NCBI GenBank assembly: GCA_946185205.1 | Contig: CAMHIP010000002.1 | Coordinates: 1-62,428, forward strand | Length of the DNA stretch: 62,428 nucleotides | Direction: 5' to 3' | Source: an uncultured Bacteroidales bacterium | GTDB lineage: Bacteria; Bacteroidota; Bacteroidia; Bacteroidales; UBA932 | Program-made: the position numbers and the translations under genes | Shown here: positions 44,539-52,830 of the stretch, piece by piece | How positions within the stretch are numbered: the first letter of the stretch is position 1 | How the letters are laid out: each line of letters begins with the position of its first letter | The notes under the pieces: generated by a model | The model's input: the letters and a program-made list of their open reading frames with translations, nothing else | Databases searched by the model: none | What the model was told of the DNA's origin: nothing

Positions 44539-46397
44539 TATTTGCGTTTCTGCTGTTGCCGCATCTGCTGCTCCTGCATCTTCTGGGCTTCCTCCAGGCG
44601 CTGCTGCCACTTGCTCTTGGGCAGCGGCTTGCCCGCCGAAGCGCGCACCTTCTCCAGGATCGCGTCCTTGTCGATGGACTTGCGGATCGCCCAGGTCTGC
44701 ACGATGGAGATCAGCTGGGAGAGGAGGTAGTAGTAGCTCAGGGCGGCGGAGAGGCTGTTGCAGATGAAGAACATCATGATCGGCATCATCCACACGCTCA
44801 TGAAACGCATCGAGGCGGCGTTGGGATCATTGCCCGCCGGCTGGCTGGACATCGTCATCTTGGAGTAGAGCCACATCGTGAGCGCCATCAGCAGGGCGAA
44901 CAGGGAGATGTGGTCGCCGATCAGCGGCACCCGGCCGCCGAAATCGACGATGGAGTCGTAGGCCGACAGGTCGTGGCACCACAGGAACGGCTGCTGGCGC
45001 AGCTCGATGGATGCCGGGAAGAAGCGGAACATGGCCCACAGGATCGGGAACGTGAGCAGGGTCGGCAGGCAGCCGCCCACCGGGCTCACGCCCGCACGTT
45101 TGTAGAGGTCCATCGTGGCCTGCTGCTTCTTGAGCATCTCCTGCTGGTTGTCCTGGTGAGGATACTTCGCGTTGATCTTGTCGAGTTCGGGCTTGAGCGC
45201 GCTCATCTTGGCGGAGCTCGCAAAGGACTTGTACGTCAGCGGGAAGACCACCAGCTTGATGACCAGGGTCATCAGCAGGATGATCAGGCCGTAGCTGGAG
45301 ATGAAGCGGGAGAAGAAGTCGAACATCGGGATGATCGCGTACTGCGTGAACCAGCCCACGAGCCAGCCGCCCAGCGGGATGATCTTCTCGTACCGGTGTC
45401 CCATCGCCTTGAGCGTCCGGAAGTGGTTGGGGCCGAAGTAGAACTCAAACGGCACGCTCCCCTGTCCGCCGGCGGGCAGCTCGGCACGCATCAACGCACT
45501 GCAGGTCATCAGGTTGCGGTCAGGATCGTCCTGCGGGAAGAAACTGACCGCCAGCTCGCCGGAAGCGAACTGCTGCGGGGCGCGCATGATGGCCGAGAAG
45601 AACTGCTGCTGGAAGGCGAACCAGCTCAGCTTGGAGTCGGCGCGGCGCGACGCATTGCGCCCGCGGCCGATCTCGACCGGCTTCTTGTCCCCTTCGAAAT
45701 AGTAGTTCAACTTGGAGTACTGGGACTCGTTCTTGAAGCCCTTCTCCATCCGGGGCATGGTAACGTGGAAGTCGATGTCGAACATGCTCACGTTGCGCGG
45801 GATCACCTGCTGCATCCCCACGAAGGAGAGGAGGTTGGAGACCTGGTAGCTGTCGGGGTGCAGGGTGTATTTCTGCTCGATGTAGCCGCCTCCGGCGAAC
45901 GGGAGACGCATCACCACGGTGCTGTCGGTCCGCTCTGCGACCTGGAAGTTGAAATCCTGCGTGCGGATGGCCTCGCCGGTGTAGAGGTTCAGCGAGTATT
46001 CCGCTCCGCCGGGTTTGAACAGATAGAGATCGGTGCTGTCGTAATTCTTGTAGTCCTTGACCAGCACCGAACTGGGCTGGGCGCCCCGGGTGGTGAACTC
46101 GACGCGGATCTTTTCGTTCTCCAGGACGATGATCTGCTCCTGCGCATGGGACGCCGCCTCGAGGGCGGAGTCCTTGTAGATCGTCACCGGTGCGGCGGGG
46201 CGGTCGCGCAGCGAATCGGGCAGCGCGGCGAGGCGCTCGGCCTCGGCCACCTGCTGCTGCAGCGCCTCGGCACGGGCCACGGAGTCGAGCTGCGCCTGCA
46301 ACTCGGCCTGCTTGCGCATCTGGCCGGACTGGAAGACGGAGAACCCGATGAAGATGACGGCAATGAGGATGAAGCCGATAACGGAATTCTTGTCCAT
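44538..46397 (-). CDS. yidC: Membrane protein insertase YidC
   Basis: Inserts and folds inner-membrane proteins with or without SecYEG. The 619-aa protein starts with a TM segment (SVIGFILIAVIFIGFSVFQSG), followed by a coiled stretch, the large periplasmic beta-supersandwich (residues about 90-345) and the conserved five-TM core with YGLIILLMTLVIKLVVFPLTYKS, GCLPTLLTFPILWAMFRFFP and a Q/K/R-rich C-terminal tail for ribosome contact. Typical Bacteroidetes length. 1 nt after the DUF349 gene. Confidence 0.95.
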   Translation of the reverse strand: MDKNSVIGFILIAVIFIGFSVFQSGQMRKQAELQAQLDSVARAEALQQQVAEAERLAALPDSLRDRPAAPVTIYKDSALEAASHAQEQIIVLENEKIRVEFTTRGAQPSSVLVKDYKNYDSTDLYLFKPGGAEYSLNLYTGEAIRTQDFNFQVAERTDSTVVMRLPFAGGGYIEQKYTLHPDSYQVSNLLSFVGMQQVIPRNVSMFDIDFHVTMPRMEKGFKNESQYSKLNYYFEGDKKPVEIGRGRNASRRADSKLSWFAFQQQFFSAIMRAPQQFASGELAVSFFPQDDPDRNLMTCSALMRAELPAGGQGSVPFEFYFGPNHFRTLKAMGHRYEKIIPLGGWLVGWFTQYAIIPMFDFFSRFISSYGLIILLMTLVIKLVVFPLTYKSFASSAKMSALKPELDKINAKYPHQDNQQEMLKKQQATMDLYKRAGVSPVGGCLPTLLTFPILWAMFRFFPASIELRQQPFLWCHDLSAYDSIVDFGGRVPLIGDHISLFALLMALTMWLYSKMTMSSQPAGNDPNAASMRFMSVWMMPIMMFFICNSLSAALSYYYLLSQLISIVQTWAIRKSIDKDAILEKVRASAGKPLPKSKWQQRLEEAQKMQEQQMRQQQKRK

Positions 46398-46398
46398 A

Positions 46399-48312
46399 CT
46401 ATGCCTCGCCCTCCTCAGCCTTGCGGATCTGCGCCTCCAATTCCTTCAACTCCTCCTTGGCCTGGGCGATTCTCTCCTCCATCTGGCGGATCAGCGGCTC
46501 GCTGTTCTTGGAGGCGGAGAAGAACCCGATATTGTTCTCGTAGGTGGTGATGTTCTGCTGGAGCTTGTTATACTTCTCGATCAGGAGGTCCTTGGGGCTG
46601 CGCGGGGCGCGTCCGCCGCGGGCCGGAGCGCCGCTGCGCTGGGCGCTGAAGCCCGGGAACTTGTCCTGCATGGCATCGCGGAAGGCCTTGCCCACGGCGT
46701 CTTTCTCCTTGAAGGGGACGTGGCCGATCGCGGCCCAGCGCTCCTGGAAGGCGCGCATCGCCTCCTCGGCCGCCGCAGTGTCTTCCGGCACCTCGTATGC
46801 CTGGATGTCCTCGACCAGCTTGCGCTTGGCGCGGAGGTTGCCGTAGAAGTCGTTCTCGCCGCCCGCATGGGCGTCACGCGCCGCGAAGAACTCGTCGCAG
46901 GCGGCACGGAAGCGCTTCCAGAGCGCCTCGGACTTCTTGCGCGGCACGGCGCCGATCTCCTTCCACTGCTTCTGCAGGGCGATGAACTGGTCCGTGGCCT
47001 TCTTCCACTCGGTGCTGGTCTTGAGCGCCTCGGCCTGCTCGATCAGGGACAGCTTCTTCTCCAGGTTGTCGTTCATGTTGTCCTTGATCCCGGCATAGAA
47101 GTCGCGCTTGCGGGTGTAGAACGCGTCGCAGGCGGCGCGGAAACGGTCGTAGATCTTCTGGTTGTCCTTCTTGGTGGCGTAACCGATGCGGCGCCAGGCG
47201 GCCTGGATCTCCTCGATCTCCTTGGAAGCGGCATTCCACTCCGAGGTGGTCTTGATCTCACGGGCGGCCACCGCCTCGGTGCGCTCGCAGAGCTCCGTCT
47301 TCTTGACCAGGTTCTCCGCCTGCTGCTCCTTCAGCCCCTCGAAATGGGCCTGGTAGCGCTTGTTGATCACGGCCGTGGCGGCCTTGAAGCGGTTCCAGAT
47401 GTCCTCGCGGTACTCCTTGGCCACGGGGCCGTACTCCTTCCACTGCTCGTGGAGCTTCTGCAGGTCGTGGAAGGCGGAGACGACGTTCTCATTCTCCGAG
47501 AGCTTCTCGGCCGCCTCGCAGAAGGCCTCCTTGGCTTCGAGGTTCTTGCGGAAGTCCAGGTCGCGCAGGTCGCGGTTAATCTTGACCATGTCGTAGAACT
47601 TCTCGACATAGAACTGATAGGTATCGTTGATGTCCCGGAAAGCCGTGGCCGGCACGGGGCCCGCCTCCCTCCAGCGGTTCTGGAGGTCGCGGAACGCCGG
47701 GAACTGGGCGCTGACATCTTCCTGTCCTTCGACCAGGGCCTTGAGCTCTTCGATGATGGCCTGCTTCTTGGCGAGGTTCTCCTCGCGGCGGGCATCCTGC
47801 TCCTTGTTGAACTCGGCGCGCTCCTTCTTGTAGTCGGCATACAGCGCCTTGAAATTCTGCTCTACGGCCTCGAAAGGATTGTCCTGGCTGGACTCCGCCT
47901 CCTCGGACACGCCGCTCTCGCCCTTCAGACGGCCCAGAAGCTTGTAGAAGGCCGACTTGATGGCCTCGGCTTCCTTGGAGCGGGTCATCCGCTCGGCGCT
48001 GTCCTTGAGTTGCACGAACATGTCGGAGAGTTCCGCGAGAGACTTGTCGGCAAAATTCTCGGCCTTGTCGGAGACGCCCTCAAACTTGTCCTCCACCTTG
48101 TCGGCTATCTTCTCCACCGCGTCGCCCACCTTGTCGATGAGCTCTTCCACTTTGTCGGAAAAGTTCTGCTCCGGCTCGGGAGCGGGGGCTTCGCCGGCGT
48201 CCTGCGCCGGTTCGCTGTTGACGGTCTCTTCTGCGGGTACGGTGTCCACCACCGGGGTTTCTACATCTGAAAGATCCTTGCGGAGCTCTTCAGGATTGAT
48301 GTTTTCGCTCAT
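46399..48312 (-). CDS. DUF349-repeat protein
   Basis: A 637-aa soluble, highly charged alpha-helical protein. From about residue 170 on there are four to five DUF349 repeats of about 70 residues, each with a W-E/R-x-x-G pattern (LQNRWREAGPVPATAFRDIN, LHEQWKEYGPVAKEYREDIW, IQAAWRRIGYATKKDNQKIY, LQKQWKEIGAVPRKKSEALW, FQERWAAIGHVPFKEKDAVG). An acidic N-terminal part with EPAQDAGEAPAPEPEQ and a helix of DKVEEL type precedes them. The function of the family is unknown; a coiled coil closes the protein. Heads the run down to the SDR gene. Confidence 0.88.
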   Translation of the reverse strand: MSENINPEELRKDLSDVETPVVDTVPAEETVNSEPAQDAGEAPAPEPEQNFSDKVEELIDKVGDAVEKIADKVEDKFEGVSDKAENFADKSLAELSDMFVQLKDSAERMTRSKEAEAIKSAFYKLLGRLKGESGVSEEAESSQDNPFEAVEQNFKALYADYKKERAEFNKEQDARREENLAKKQAIIEELKALVEGQEDVSAQFPAFRDLQNRWREAGPVPATAFRDINDTYQFYVEKFYDMVKINRDLRDLDFRKNLEAKEAFCEAAEKLSENENVVSAFHDLQKLHEQWKEYGPVAKEYREDIWNRFKAATAVINKRYQAHFEGLKEQQAENLVKKTELCERTEAVAAREIKTTSEWNAASKEIEEIQAAWRRIGYATKKDNQKIYDRFRAACDAFYTRKRDFYAGIKDNMNDNLEKKLSLIEQAEALKTSTEWKKATDQFIALQKQWKEIGAVPRKKSEALWKRFRAACDEFFAARDAHAGGENDFYGNLRAKRKLVEDIQAYEVPEDTAAAEEAMRAFQERWAAIGHVPFKEKDAVGKAFRDAMQDKFPGFSAQRSGAPARGGRAPRSPKDLLIEKYNKLQQNITTYENNIGFFSASKNSEPLIRQMEERIAQAKEELKELEAQIRKAEEGEA

Positions 48313-48343
48313 AATATCAGAGTTTAAAAATAGTTATAGCTGA

Positions 48344-48351
48344 CAAATATA
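48344..48351 (-). promoter_or_regulatory. -7 element for the DUF349-yidC operon
   Basis: TATATTTG on the minus strand 31 nt before the start at 48312, in the 87-nt gap between divergent genes. No clear -33 element. Confidence 0.5.
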
Positions 48352-48372
48352 CTAAAATATCATAAAAAAGGG

Positions 48373-48380
48373 TAATTTTG
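48373..48380 (+). promoter_or_regulatory. -7 element for trmD
   Basis: TAATTTTG on the plus strand 19 nt before the ATG at 48400. No clear -33 TTG at the expected place. Confidence 0.5.
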
Positions 48381-48399
48381 CAAGACAAAACTGATCCTT

Positions 48400-49080
48400 A
48401 TGATGCGAATCGACATCCTCACCGTCGTGCCTGAACTGCTGGAGAGCCCCCTCTCCCATTCCATCGTCGGGCGCGCCATCAAAAAAGGCCTGGTGGACAT
48501 TCAGGTACACCATCTCCGCAAATACGGCATCGGGCCGCGCAAGAACGTAGATGACTACAGTTATGGCGGCGACGCCGGGATGGTGATGCGCATCGAGCCC
48601 GTCTATGAGATGATCCGGGAGCTGAGTGCCGAGCGCAGCTACGACGAGATCATCTATCTCTCCCCCGACGGCGAACGCCTCACGCAGGCCATTTCCAACG
48701 AACTGTCGCTCAAGCAGAACCTGATCCTGCTCTGCGGCCATTACAAGGGCATCGACCACCGCATCCGGGAACACCTCGTGACCCGGGAGATCTCCGTGGG
48801 CGACTACGTGGTGAGCGGCGGGGAGATCCCCGCGGCCCTGCTCGCCGACTCGATCGTCCGGCTCATCCCCGGCGCCCTGACCGACGAGACCTCCGCCCTG
48901 TCGGACAGTTTCCAGGACGGCCTGCTCTCCGCCCCGGTCTATACGCGTCCGGCCGAGTTCAACGGCTGGAAAGTCCCCGACGTGCTGCTGAGCGGCAACC
49001 CGAAACTGATCCAGGCCTGGCAGGACGAGCAGGCGCTGGAACGCACAAAACGGCTCCGCCCGGAGTTAATTAATAAATAA
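48400..49080 (+). CDS. trmD: tRNA (guanine-37-N1)-methyltransferase TrmD
   Basis: SPOUT methyltransferase that forms m1G37 in tRNA and prevents frameshifting. The 226-aa protein shows [48 protein letters not shown] (knot, SAM site), [15 protein letters not shown] and [20 protein letters not shown], all diagnostic. The first two codons are both ATG; start at 48403 also possible. It stands alone, without rimM, rpsP or rplS nearby. Confidence 0.96.
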   Translation: MMRIDILTVVPELLESPLSHSIVGRAIKKGLVDIQVHHLRKYGIGPRKNVDDYSYGGDAGMVMRIEPVYEMIRELSAERSYDEIIYLSPDGERLTQAISNELSLKQNLILLCGHYKGIDHRIREHLVTREISVGDYVVSGGEIPAALLADSIVRLIPGALTDETSALSDSFQDGLLSAPVYTRPAEFNGWKVPDVLLSGNPKLIQAWQDEQALERTKRLRPELINK

Positions 49081-49124
49081 TTTTAAAAACTAAAGAAAAT
49101 TTTTTGAATAAATTTTCAAAAAAG

Positions 49125-49155
49125 TTTGCAGAATTAAAAAATGTGCGTAACTTTG
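49125..49155 (+). promoter_or_regulatory. Promoter of a candidate small RNA
   Basis: TTTG at 49125-49128, 19-nt spacer, TAACTTTG at 49148-49155: a near-ideal Bacteroidetes promoter with no ORF behind it. Confidence 0.7.
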
Positions 49156-49161
49156 CAGACG

Positions 49162-49280
49162 GAAATGAAACAACTCTACTCCGGATCTGTTCCGGAGACT
49201 TCTAACCAACAATAATTAACCTTCTATAAGGTAATACACTACTAACTAACCGTAAAGAGCCGCTGTGACAGCGGCTCTTT
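49162..49280 (+). ncRNA. Candidate small RNA of about 120 nt
   Basis: Between a strong promoter and a terminator hairpin there is no plausible ORF. The transcript would fold into hairpin 1 (CTCCGGA-TCTGT-TCCGGAG, 49179-49197), hairpin 2 (ACCTT-CTAT-AAGGT, 49219-49232) and the terminator stem (11 bp, 49254-49280), with unpaired G-poor linkers between them (AACCAACAATAATTAA and AATACACTACTAACTAAC). Compact hairpins with open linkers are typical of regulatory RNAs. I cannot assign it to a known family. Confidence 0.5.
49254..49280 (+). terminator. Terminator hairpin of the candidate small RNA
   Basis: AAAGAGCCGCT-GTGAC-AGCGGCTCTTT, 11 bp perfect, ends in UUU. The right arm GGCTCTTTGTCGTC (49273-49286) can alternatively pair with GACGACAAAGAGCC at 49292-49305 (14 bp). 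Confidence 0.65.
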
Positions 49281-49285
49281 GTCGT

Positions 49286-49419
49286 CTTATCGACGACAAA
49301 GAGCCGGACGCTTCCGCTACATACGGGGGACGGATCCCCCGAACCCCCTGCGTCGCTACGCTCCGACGCTTATCGACGACAAAGAGCCGGACGCTTCCGC
49401 TACATACGGGGGACGGATC
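49286..49419. repeat. 51-nt direct repeat, two copies, period 83
   Basis: 49286-49336 and 49369-49419 are identical (start CTTATCGACGACAAAGAGCC). The spacer of 32 nt contains GCGTCG-CTACGCTC-CGACGC, a hairpin. The repeats contain the reverse complement of the small RNA terminator arm. Confidence 0.92.
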
Positions 49420-49482
49420 ATCCGTCATGATTGGCTATGTCTTTCGGTGTGCGTTTTTGCGATCTGCCTGATACGCAGCAAG

Positions 49483-49526
49483 TTCCAGAATGAACCCCCT
49501 CCAAAAGGAAGGGGTTCATTCTGGAA
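49483..49526. repeat. Long intergenic hairpin
   Basis: A 20-bp stem with a single mismatch closes an AAAA loop (arms start TTCCAGAATGAACCCC). There is no U tract after it on either strand, so it is more like a repetitive palindromic element than a terminator. Confidence 0.75.
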
Positions 49527-49861
49527 GATATTGATTGATAAATAATTAAGAAAAGCAGAGTCATATCCCAAAAGCGGACTTCAGAAAGGATCCCCGGACA
49601 CACGGAATTCCACTTGTTTGTGCGACCGGTACCCCAAAACCCGAGACACACCGGTGTCCCGAATGATGGGACACCAGCGACGTTTTCCGCGGTTTTCGCT
49701 GCCGGTGTCCTGTTTTTGGGGACACCGGCGACACTCCCTCTCTGAAAAAGAGATGTCGACGGGAACGGCCGTTTTCGGTAAGGAAACGTCCTTTTCGTCG
49801 ATTCCGTCACGATAAAGCGGCGTTTCTGCTTACGGGAGATGGGTTTCCCGCAAAGAATGCT
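49527..49861. other. Intergenic region with two related hairpins, no gene
   Basis: No credible coding region on either strand; the open frame on the minus strand (49418-49924) encodes low-complexity VAGVP-type repeats and lacks a signal or start. Two hairpins share GGTGTCC/GGACACC arms: 49653-49675 (8 bp, GAATGAT loop) and 49701-49729 (10 bp). Confidence 0.6.
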
Positions 49862-49869
49862 TACATTTG
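49862..49869 (+). promoter_or_regulatory. -7 element before the DUF4298 gene
   Basis: TACATTTG, 46 nt before the ATG at 49915; no clear -33 match. Confidence 0.4.
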
Positions 49870-49914
49870 GTCTCCGGAAGCAACCTTGCGGACATGATTT
49901 AACCCAACTGAAAT

Positions 49915-50094
49915 ATGAACACAAAAACGAACACCGAACTCACCACCTGCATCTGCGGGATGGAAACCCGCTATGACGAAGCCCGCCGGATGCTGGATGC
50001 CCTGGATGCCGCCGTCGCCGGCTATGCCGCCCTGAAACCTGAACTGGAGACGCTGCAGGAGTATCAGGCCTCCGGCCAATGGAAGAAAGATTAA
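49915..50094 (+). CDS. DUF4298-type small protein (59 aa)
   Basis: A short gene with the sequence MNTKTNTELTTCICGMETRY followed by DEARRMLDALDAAVAGYAAL and KPELETLQEYQASGQWKKD. The pattern E..Y(D/N)....L..L..A...Y..L.P.L..L..Y..SG.W..D is that of DUF4298 proteins, small cytosolic helical-hairpin proteins of unknown function. It lacks the usual acidic C-terminal extension. Stop lies 15 nt before the DUF1294 gene, so the two probably form an operon. Confidence 0.7.
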   Translation: MNTKTNTELTTCICGMETRYDEARRMLDALDAAVAGYAALKPELETLQEYQASGQWKKD

Positions 50095-50108
50095 GCAACA
50101 TTCAGATA

Positions 50109-50396
50109 ATGGACCTGTCGGACCTCATCCTGTATTACCTGTCCGGTATCAACATCCTGGCTTTCCTTGTCTTCGGCCTGGACAAGCGGAAGGCCCGGAA
50201 AGACCGGTGGCGCGTCCCGGAGGCCACGCTGCTGCTCCTGGCCGTCATCGGCGGGAGCGCCGGCGCGCTGCTCGGGATGGTCGTCTTCCGCCACAAGACC
50301 CGCCACAACAAGTTCCGCATCGGTCTTCCGCTGATCCTGCTGGCCCAGCTGGCCGTCGCGGTCCTGCTCATCCGCTCCGTTCCGGCGGTCGGATGA
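50109..50396 (+). CDS. DUF1294 membrane protein
   Basis: A 95-aa protein with three hydrophobic segments. Diagnostic DUF1294 pattern: NILAFLVFGLDKRKARKDRW, RVPEATLLLLAVIGGSAGALLG and VFRHKTRHNKFRIGLPL. Start MDLSDLILYYLSG at 50109 is preferred to the upstream ATG at 50079, which overlaps the DUF4298 gene. Function unknown. Confidence 0.85.
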   Translation: MDLSDLILYYLSGINILAFLVFGLDKRKARKDRWRVPEATLLLLAVIGGSAGALLGMVVFRHKTRHNKFRIGLPLILLAQLAVAVLLIRSVPAVG

Positions 50397-50471
50397 TCAG
50401 CTTCCGAGTTTTTTGACTATCTTTACCGGCCGGAACCCGGTCTGACCCTGTCAGACATCAAGATCATAGCT

Positions 50472-51236
50472 ATGAGAGCATTCCTGCGCATCCTGCTGGC
50501 AACAGCGCTGGGGCTGAGCTGCCTCAGCTGCTCGGCCCGCGTAAAGCAATACAAGATCGAAGTCGTGAAGGAGTACCCCCACGACACGCGCGCCTACACC
50601 CAGGGGCTTTTCTTCGAGGGCGGGCGTTTCTACGAGAGCACCGGCCAGTTCGGCGAGTCCTCCTTCCGCGAGGTGGAGCTTGCCACCGGCAAGGTCCTCT
50701 CCAAGATGAACTTCCAGCAGAAATACTTTGCCGAAGGCTCCGTGATGCTGGACGGCAAACTGTATATCCTGACCTGGCTCAACAAGGTGGCCTTCGTCTA
50801 TGACGCGGCCACGCTCGAATACAGGCAGACCTATTCCTACCCGCGCGAGGGCTGGGGGCTAACCACCAACGGCAAGTCCCTGATCGCCTCGGACGGATCG
50901 GCGCGGCTGTATTTCCTGACCCCGGAATTCCGGCAGGAACGCTACGTCGATGTGAAGATGGACGGGCGACCCGTGCGCTACCTCAACGAGCTGGAATACA
51001 TCGACGGCAAGATCTGGGCGAACGTCTATACGACCGACCTGATCGTCGTCATCAACCCCGCCGACGGCAAGGTGGAGGCCAGCATCGACTGCTCCGGCCT
51101 GCTCCCCCGCTCCCTGCGGAAACCCGAAACGGACGTGCTCAACGGCATCGCCCACGATCCCGCCACGGGCAAGATCTACCTGACCGGCAAAAACTGGCCG
51201 CGGCTGTACGAGGTCCGGCTCGTGCCTGACAATTAG
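50472..51236 (+). CDS. Glutaminyl-peptide cyclotransferase, lipoprotein
   Basis: A 254-aa beta-propeller enzyme of the plant/bacterial (Glu_cyclase_2) type that converts N-terminal Gln to pyroglutamate. Lipobox GLSCLSC. Family hallmarks: YPHDTRAYTQGLFFEGGRFYESTGQFGESS, VELATGKVLSKMNF, FAEGSVMLDGKLYILTW, YPREGWGLTTNG, YLNELEYIDGKIWANVYTTD and LNGIAHDPATGKIYLTGKNWP. It should act on exported proteins in the periplasm; five signal-peptidase I substrates in this window expose Gln after cleavage. Confidence 0.88.
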   Translation: MRAFLRILLATALGLSCLSCSARVKQYKIEVVKEYPHDTRAYTQGLFFEGGRFYESTGQFGESSFREVELATGKVLSKMNFQQKYFAEGSVMLDGKLYILTWLNKVAFVYDAATLEYRQTYSYPREGWGLTTNGKSLIASDGSARLYFLTPEFRQERYVDVKMDGRPVRYLNELEYIDGKIWANVYTTDLIVVINPADGKVEASIDCSGLLPRSLRKPETDVLNGIAHDPATGKIYLTGKNWPRLYEVRLVPDN

Positions 51237-51297
51237 TCCATAGGAAAGCCCGCCGGGGCCACCCACGGGTCAAAATTGTTCAAAATTCTTCCAAAAG

Positions 51298-51335
51298 ACG
51301 CTCCCGCATCCAACAGGGCTTGCCGGAGCGTTTTT
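51298..51335 (+). terminator. Probable terminator of the glutaminyl cyclase gene
   Basis: ACGCTCC (51298-51304) pairs with GGAGCGT (51325-51331), followed by TTTT. The loop is long (20 nt) with some inner pairing. Overlaps the -33 element of the next promoter. Confidence 0.5.
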
Positions 51336-51350
51336 CTTTCCCTATTTTTG
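51320..51350 (+). promoter_or_regulatory. Promoter of the phosphatase gene
   Basis: TTG at 51320-51322, 20-nt spacer, TATTTTTG at 51343-51350; start codon at 51369. Confidence 0.7.
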
Positions 51351-51368
51351 GGAAAACCGCAATAAAAT

Positions 51369-52730
51369 ATGAAAAAAGCCCTGTTCATGACCCTGCTGAT
51401 GGCGCTGTGCCTCAGCCTCGGTGCCCAGGAGGACGTCATCCGGCTGTTTGCCGAGAACCCGGACCGTGCATCCAACAATATGCACTCCTACGAATTCAAC
51501 GCCATCGACGACACGCCGGCCCCCAGGGGCTTCAAGCCCTTCTACATCTCCCATTACGGCCGTCACGGCTCGCGCTACGAGCAGAATTCCACCTTCGGCC
51601 GCAGTGCGCAGCAGGCCTTCGCCCACCTCGACTCGCTCGGCCTGCTGACCCAGGCCGGCAAGGACCTCTGGCAGGACGTGGAGACCATCGTGGACGCCCA
51701 CAAGGGCATGGAAGGCTCCCTGACCCCGCGCGGCGCCAAAGAGCACCAGACCCTGGCGCACCGGATGGCCGACCGCTTCCGTCCCGTCTTCAAGAACAGG
51801 GACCGCAATGAAGTCAACTGCTTCTCCAGCACCAACTTCCGCTGCATCGTGAGCATGTGCAACTTCACCTACGGGCTGAAAGACAAATTCCCCAAACAGG
51901 AATTCACCTTCACCAGCGCCGAGCGTTTCATGGCCTATATCAATCCGAGTCTGCGCGTGCCGCGCCCGGGCGAAGCCCCGCCGCAGCGCCCCGCTTTCCC
52001 GATGGGCGGATTCCCCGGCATGGGCCAGCAGCAGCCGCAGGCCTTCAAGCCCTTCCCGGGCGAACCGGGATATGATTTCACCCGCTTCCTGACCCCGCTG
52101 TTCACCGACCTGGACGCCGCGCTCAAGGCCATGGGCAATCCGGAGCCGTTCGTGCGCGCCATCTTCACCACCGGCGGGCTGTGCCAGCTGATCGACTTCC
52201 TGGGCATCGATATCTACCGCAAGTATTTCACCCCCGAAGAGCTGGCCTATCTGTGGGCCGAAGGCAACGACTCCATCTACCGGATGTGGGGCGGCTCCGT
52301 CGAGAACGGCGACGTGATCCGCTACGCCATCCGCCCGCTGCTGATGGACTTCGTGGAGAAGGCCGACGCCGCCCTGCAGAATGGCAGCCACCGCGCCGCC
52401 GACCTGCGTTTCGGGCACGACACCTCCATCCTGCCGCTCTTCGCCCTGCTGGGCGTGGATGACCCGCAGGGCCGCGTGTTCCCCTACAAAGAGGCCCACA
52501 AGCACGGCTGGTACGCCTTCTTCCAGGTCCCGATGGCCACCAACATCCAGATGATCTTCTACCGCAACAACAAGGGAGAGGTCCTCACCAAGATCCTCTA
52601 CAACGAGAGCGAGATCCGGCTTCCGGGCATCGAGCCCGTCTCCGGCCCCTACTACAGCTGGCCCGAGCTGCGCGCCCATTTCTTCCGCCTCTGCGAGAAG
52701 GCCGCCGAGCCCTGGAACCGCCATCCGTAG
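51369..52730 (+). CDS. Histidine-type acid phosphatase (MINPP/phytase-like), secreted
   Basis: A 453-aa clade-2 histidine phosphatase. Signal peptide ends LSLGA, leaving QEDVIRL. The phosphohistidine motif is YGRHGSRY (about residue 64) and the proton-donor motif is FGHDTSILPL (about 355). A Pro/Gln/Phe-rich insert (PRPGEAPPQRPAFPMGG) lies in the alpha domain. The family includes phytases and multiple inositol polyphosphate phosphatases known from gut Bacteroidetes; the substrate here is inferred, not shown. Confidence 0.85.
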   Translation: MKKALFMTLLMALCLSLGAQEDVIRLFAENPDRASNNMHSYEFNAIDDTPAPRGFKPFYISHYGRHGSRYEQNSTFGRSAQQAFAHLDSLGLLTQAGKDLWQDVETIVDAHKGMEGSLTPRGAKEHQTLAHRMADRFRPVFKNRDRNEVNCFSSTNFRCIVSMCNFTYGLKDKFPKQEFTFTSAERFMAYINPSLRVPRPGEAPPQRPAFPMGGFPGMGQQQPQAFKPFPGEPGYDFTRFLTPLFTDLDAALKAMGNPEPFVRAIFTTGGLCQLIDFLGIDIYRKYFTPEELAYLWAEGNDSIYRMWGGSVENGDVIRYAIRPLLMDFVEKADAALQNGSHRAADLRFGHDTSILPLFALLGVDDPQGRVFPYKEAHKHGWYAFFQVPMATNIQMIFYRNNKGEVLTKILYNESEIRLPGIEPVSGPYYSWPELRAHFFRLCEKAAEPWNRHP

Positions 52731-52766
52731 CGGCGTCTCTCCCGGAACGGAAAATGTCTTTTTTCA

Positions 52767-52805
52767 GTCACGGAATTGCATTTTTGCGATTCTGTGACTA
52801 TTTTT
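52767..52805 (+). terminator. Terminator of the phosphatase gene
   Basis: A 14-bp stem with two G-U pairs (GTCACGGAATTGCA / TGCGATTCTGTGAC), TTTT loop, followed by TATTTTT. The downstream part also resembles a promoter for the next gene: TTG at 52776-52778, 20-nt spacer, TATTTTTA at 52799-52806. Confidence 0.75.
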
Positions 52806-52830
52806 ACGTGAAAACCGCAAGCAAAACGAC

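Noticed and set aside
43876..44793. Longer YggS frame starting inside yidC
   Set aside because: The added residues are a yidC shadow; the YggS family starts at MIQENI (44538), with a TAATG junction.
49286..49419. CRISPR-like direct repeats
   Set aside because: Only two copies, 51 nt each, one 32-nt spacer that itself forms a hairpin, and no cas genes nearby.
49418..49924. Possible 168-aa protein on the minus strand
   Set aside because: It consists of translated hairpin repeats (VAGVP units) and runs across the promoter and start of the DUF4298 gene; no signal, domain or start context.
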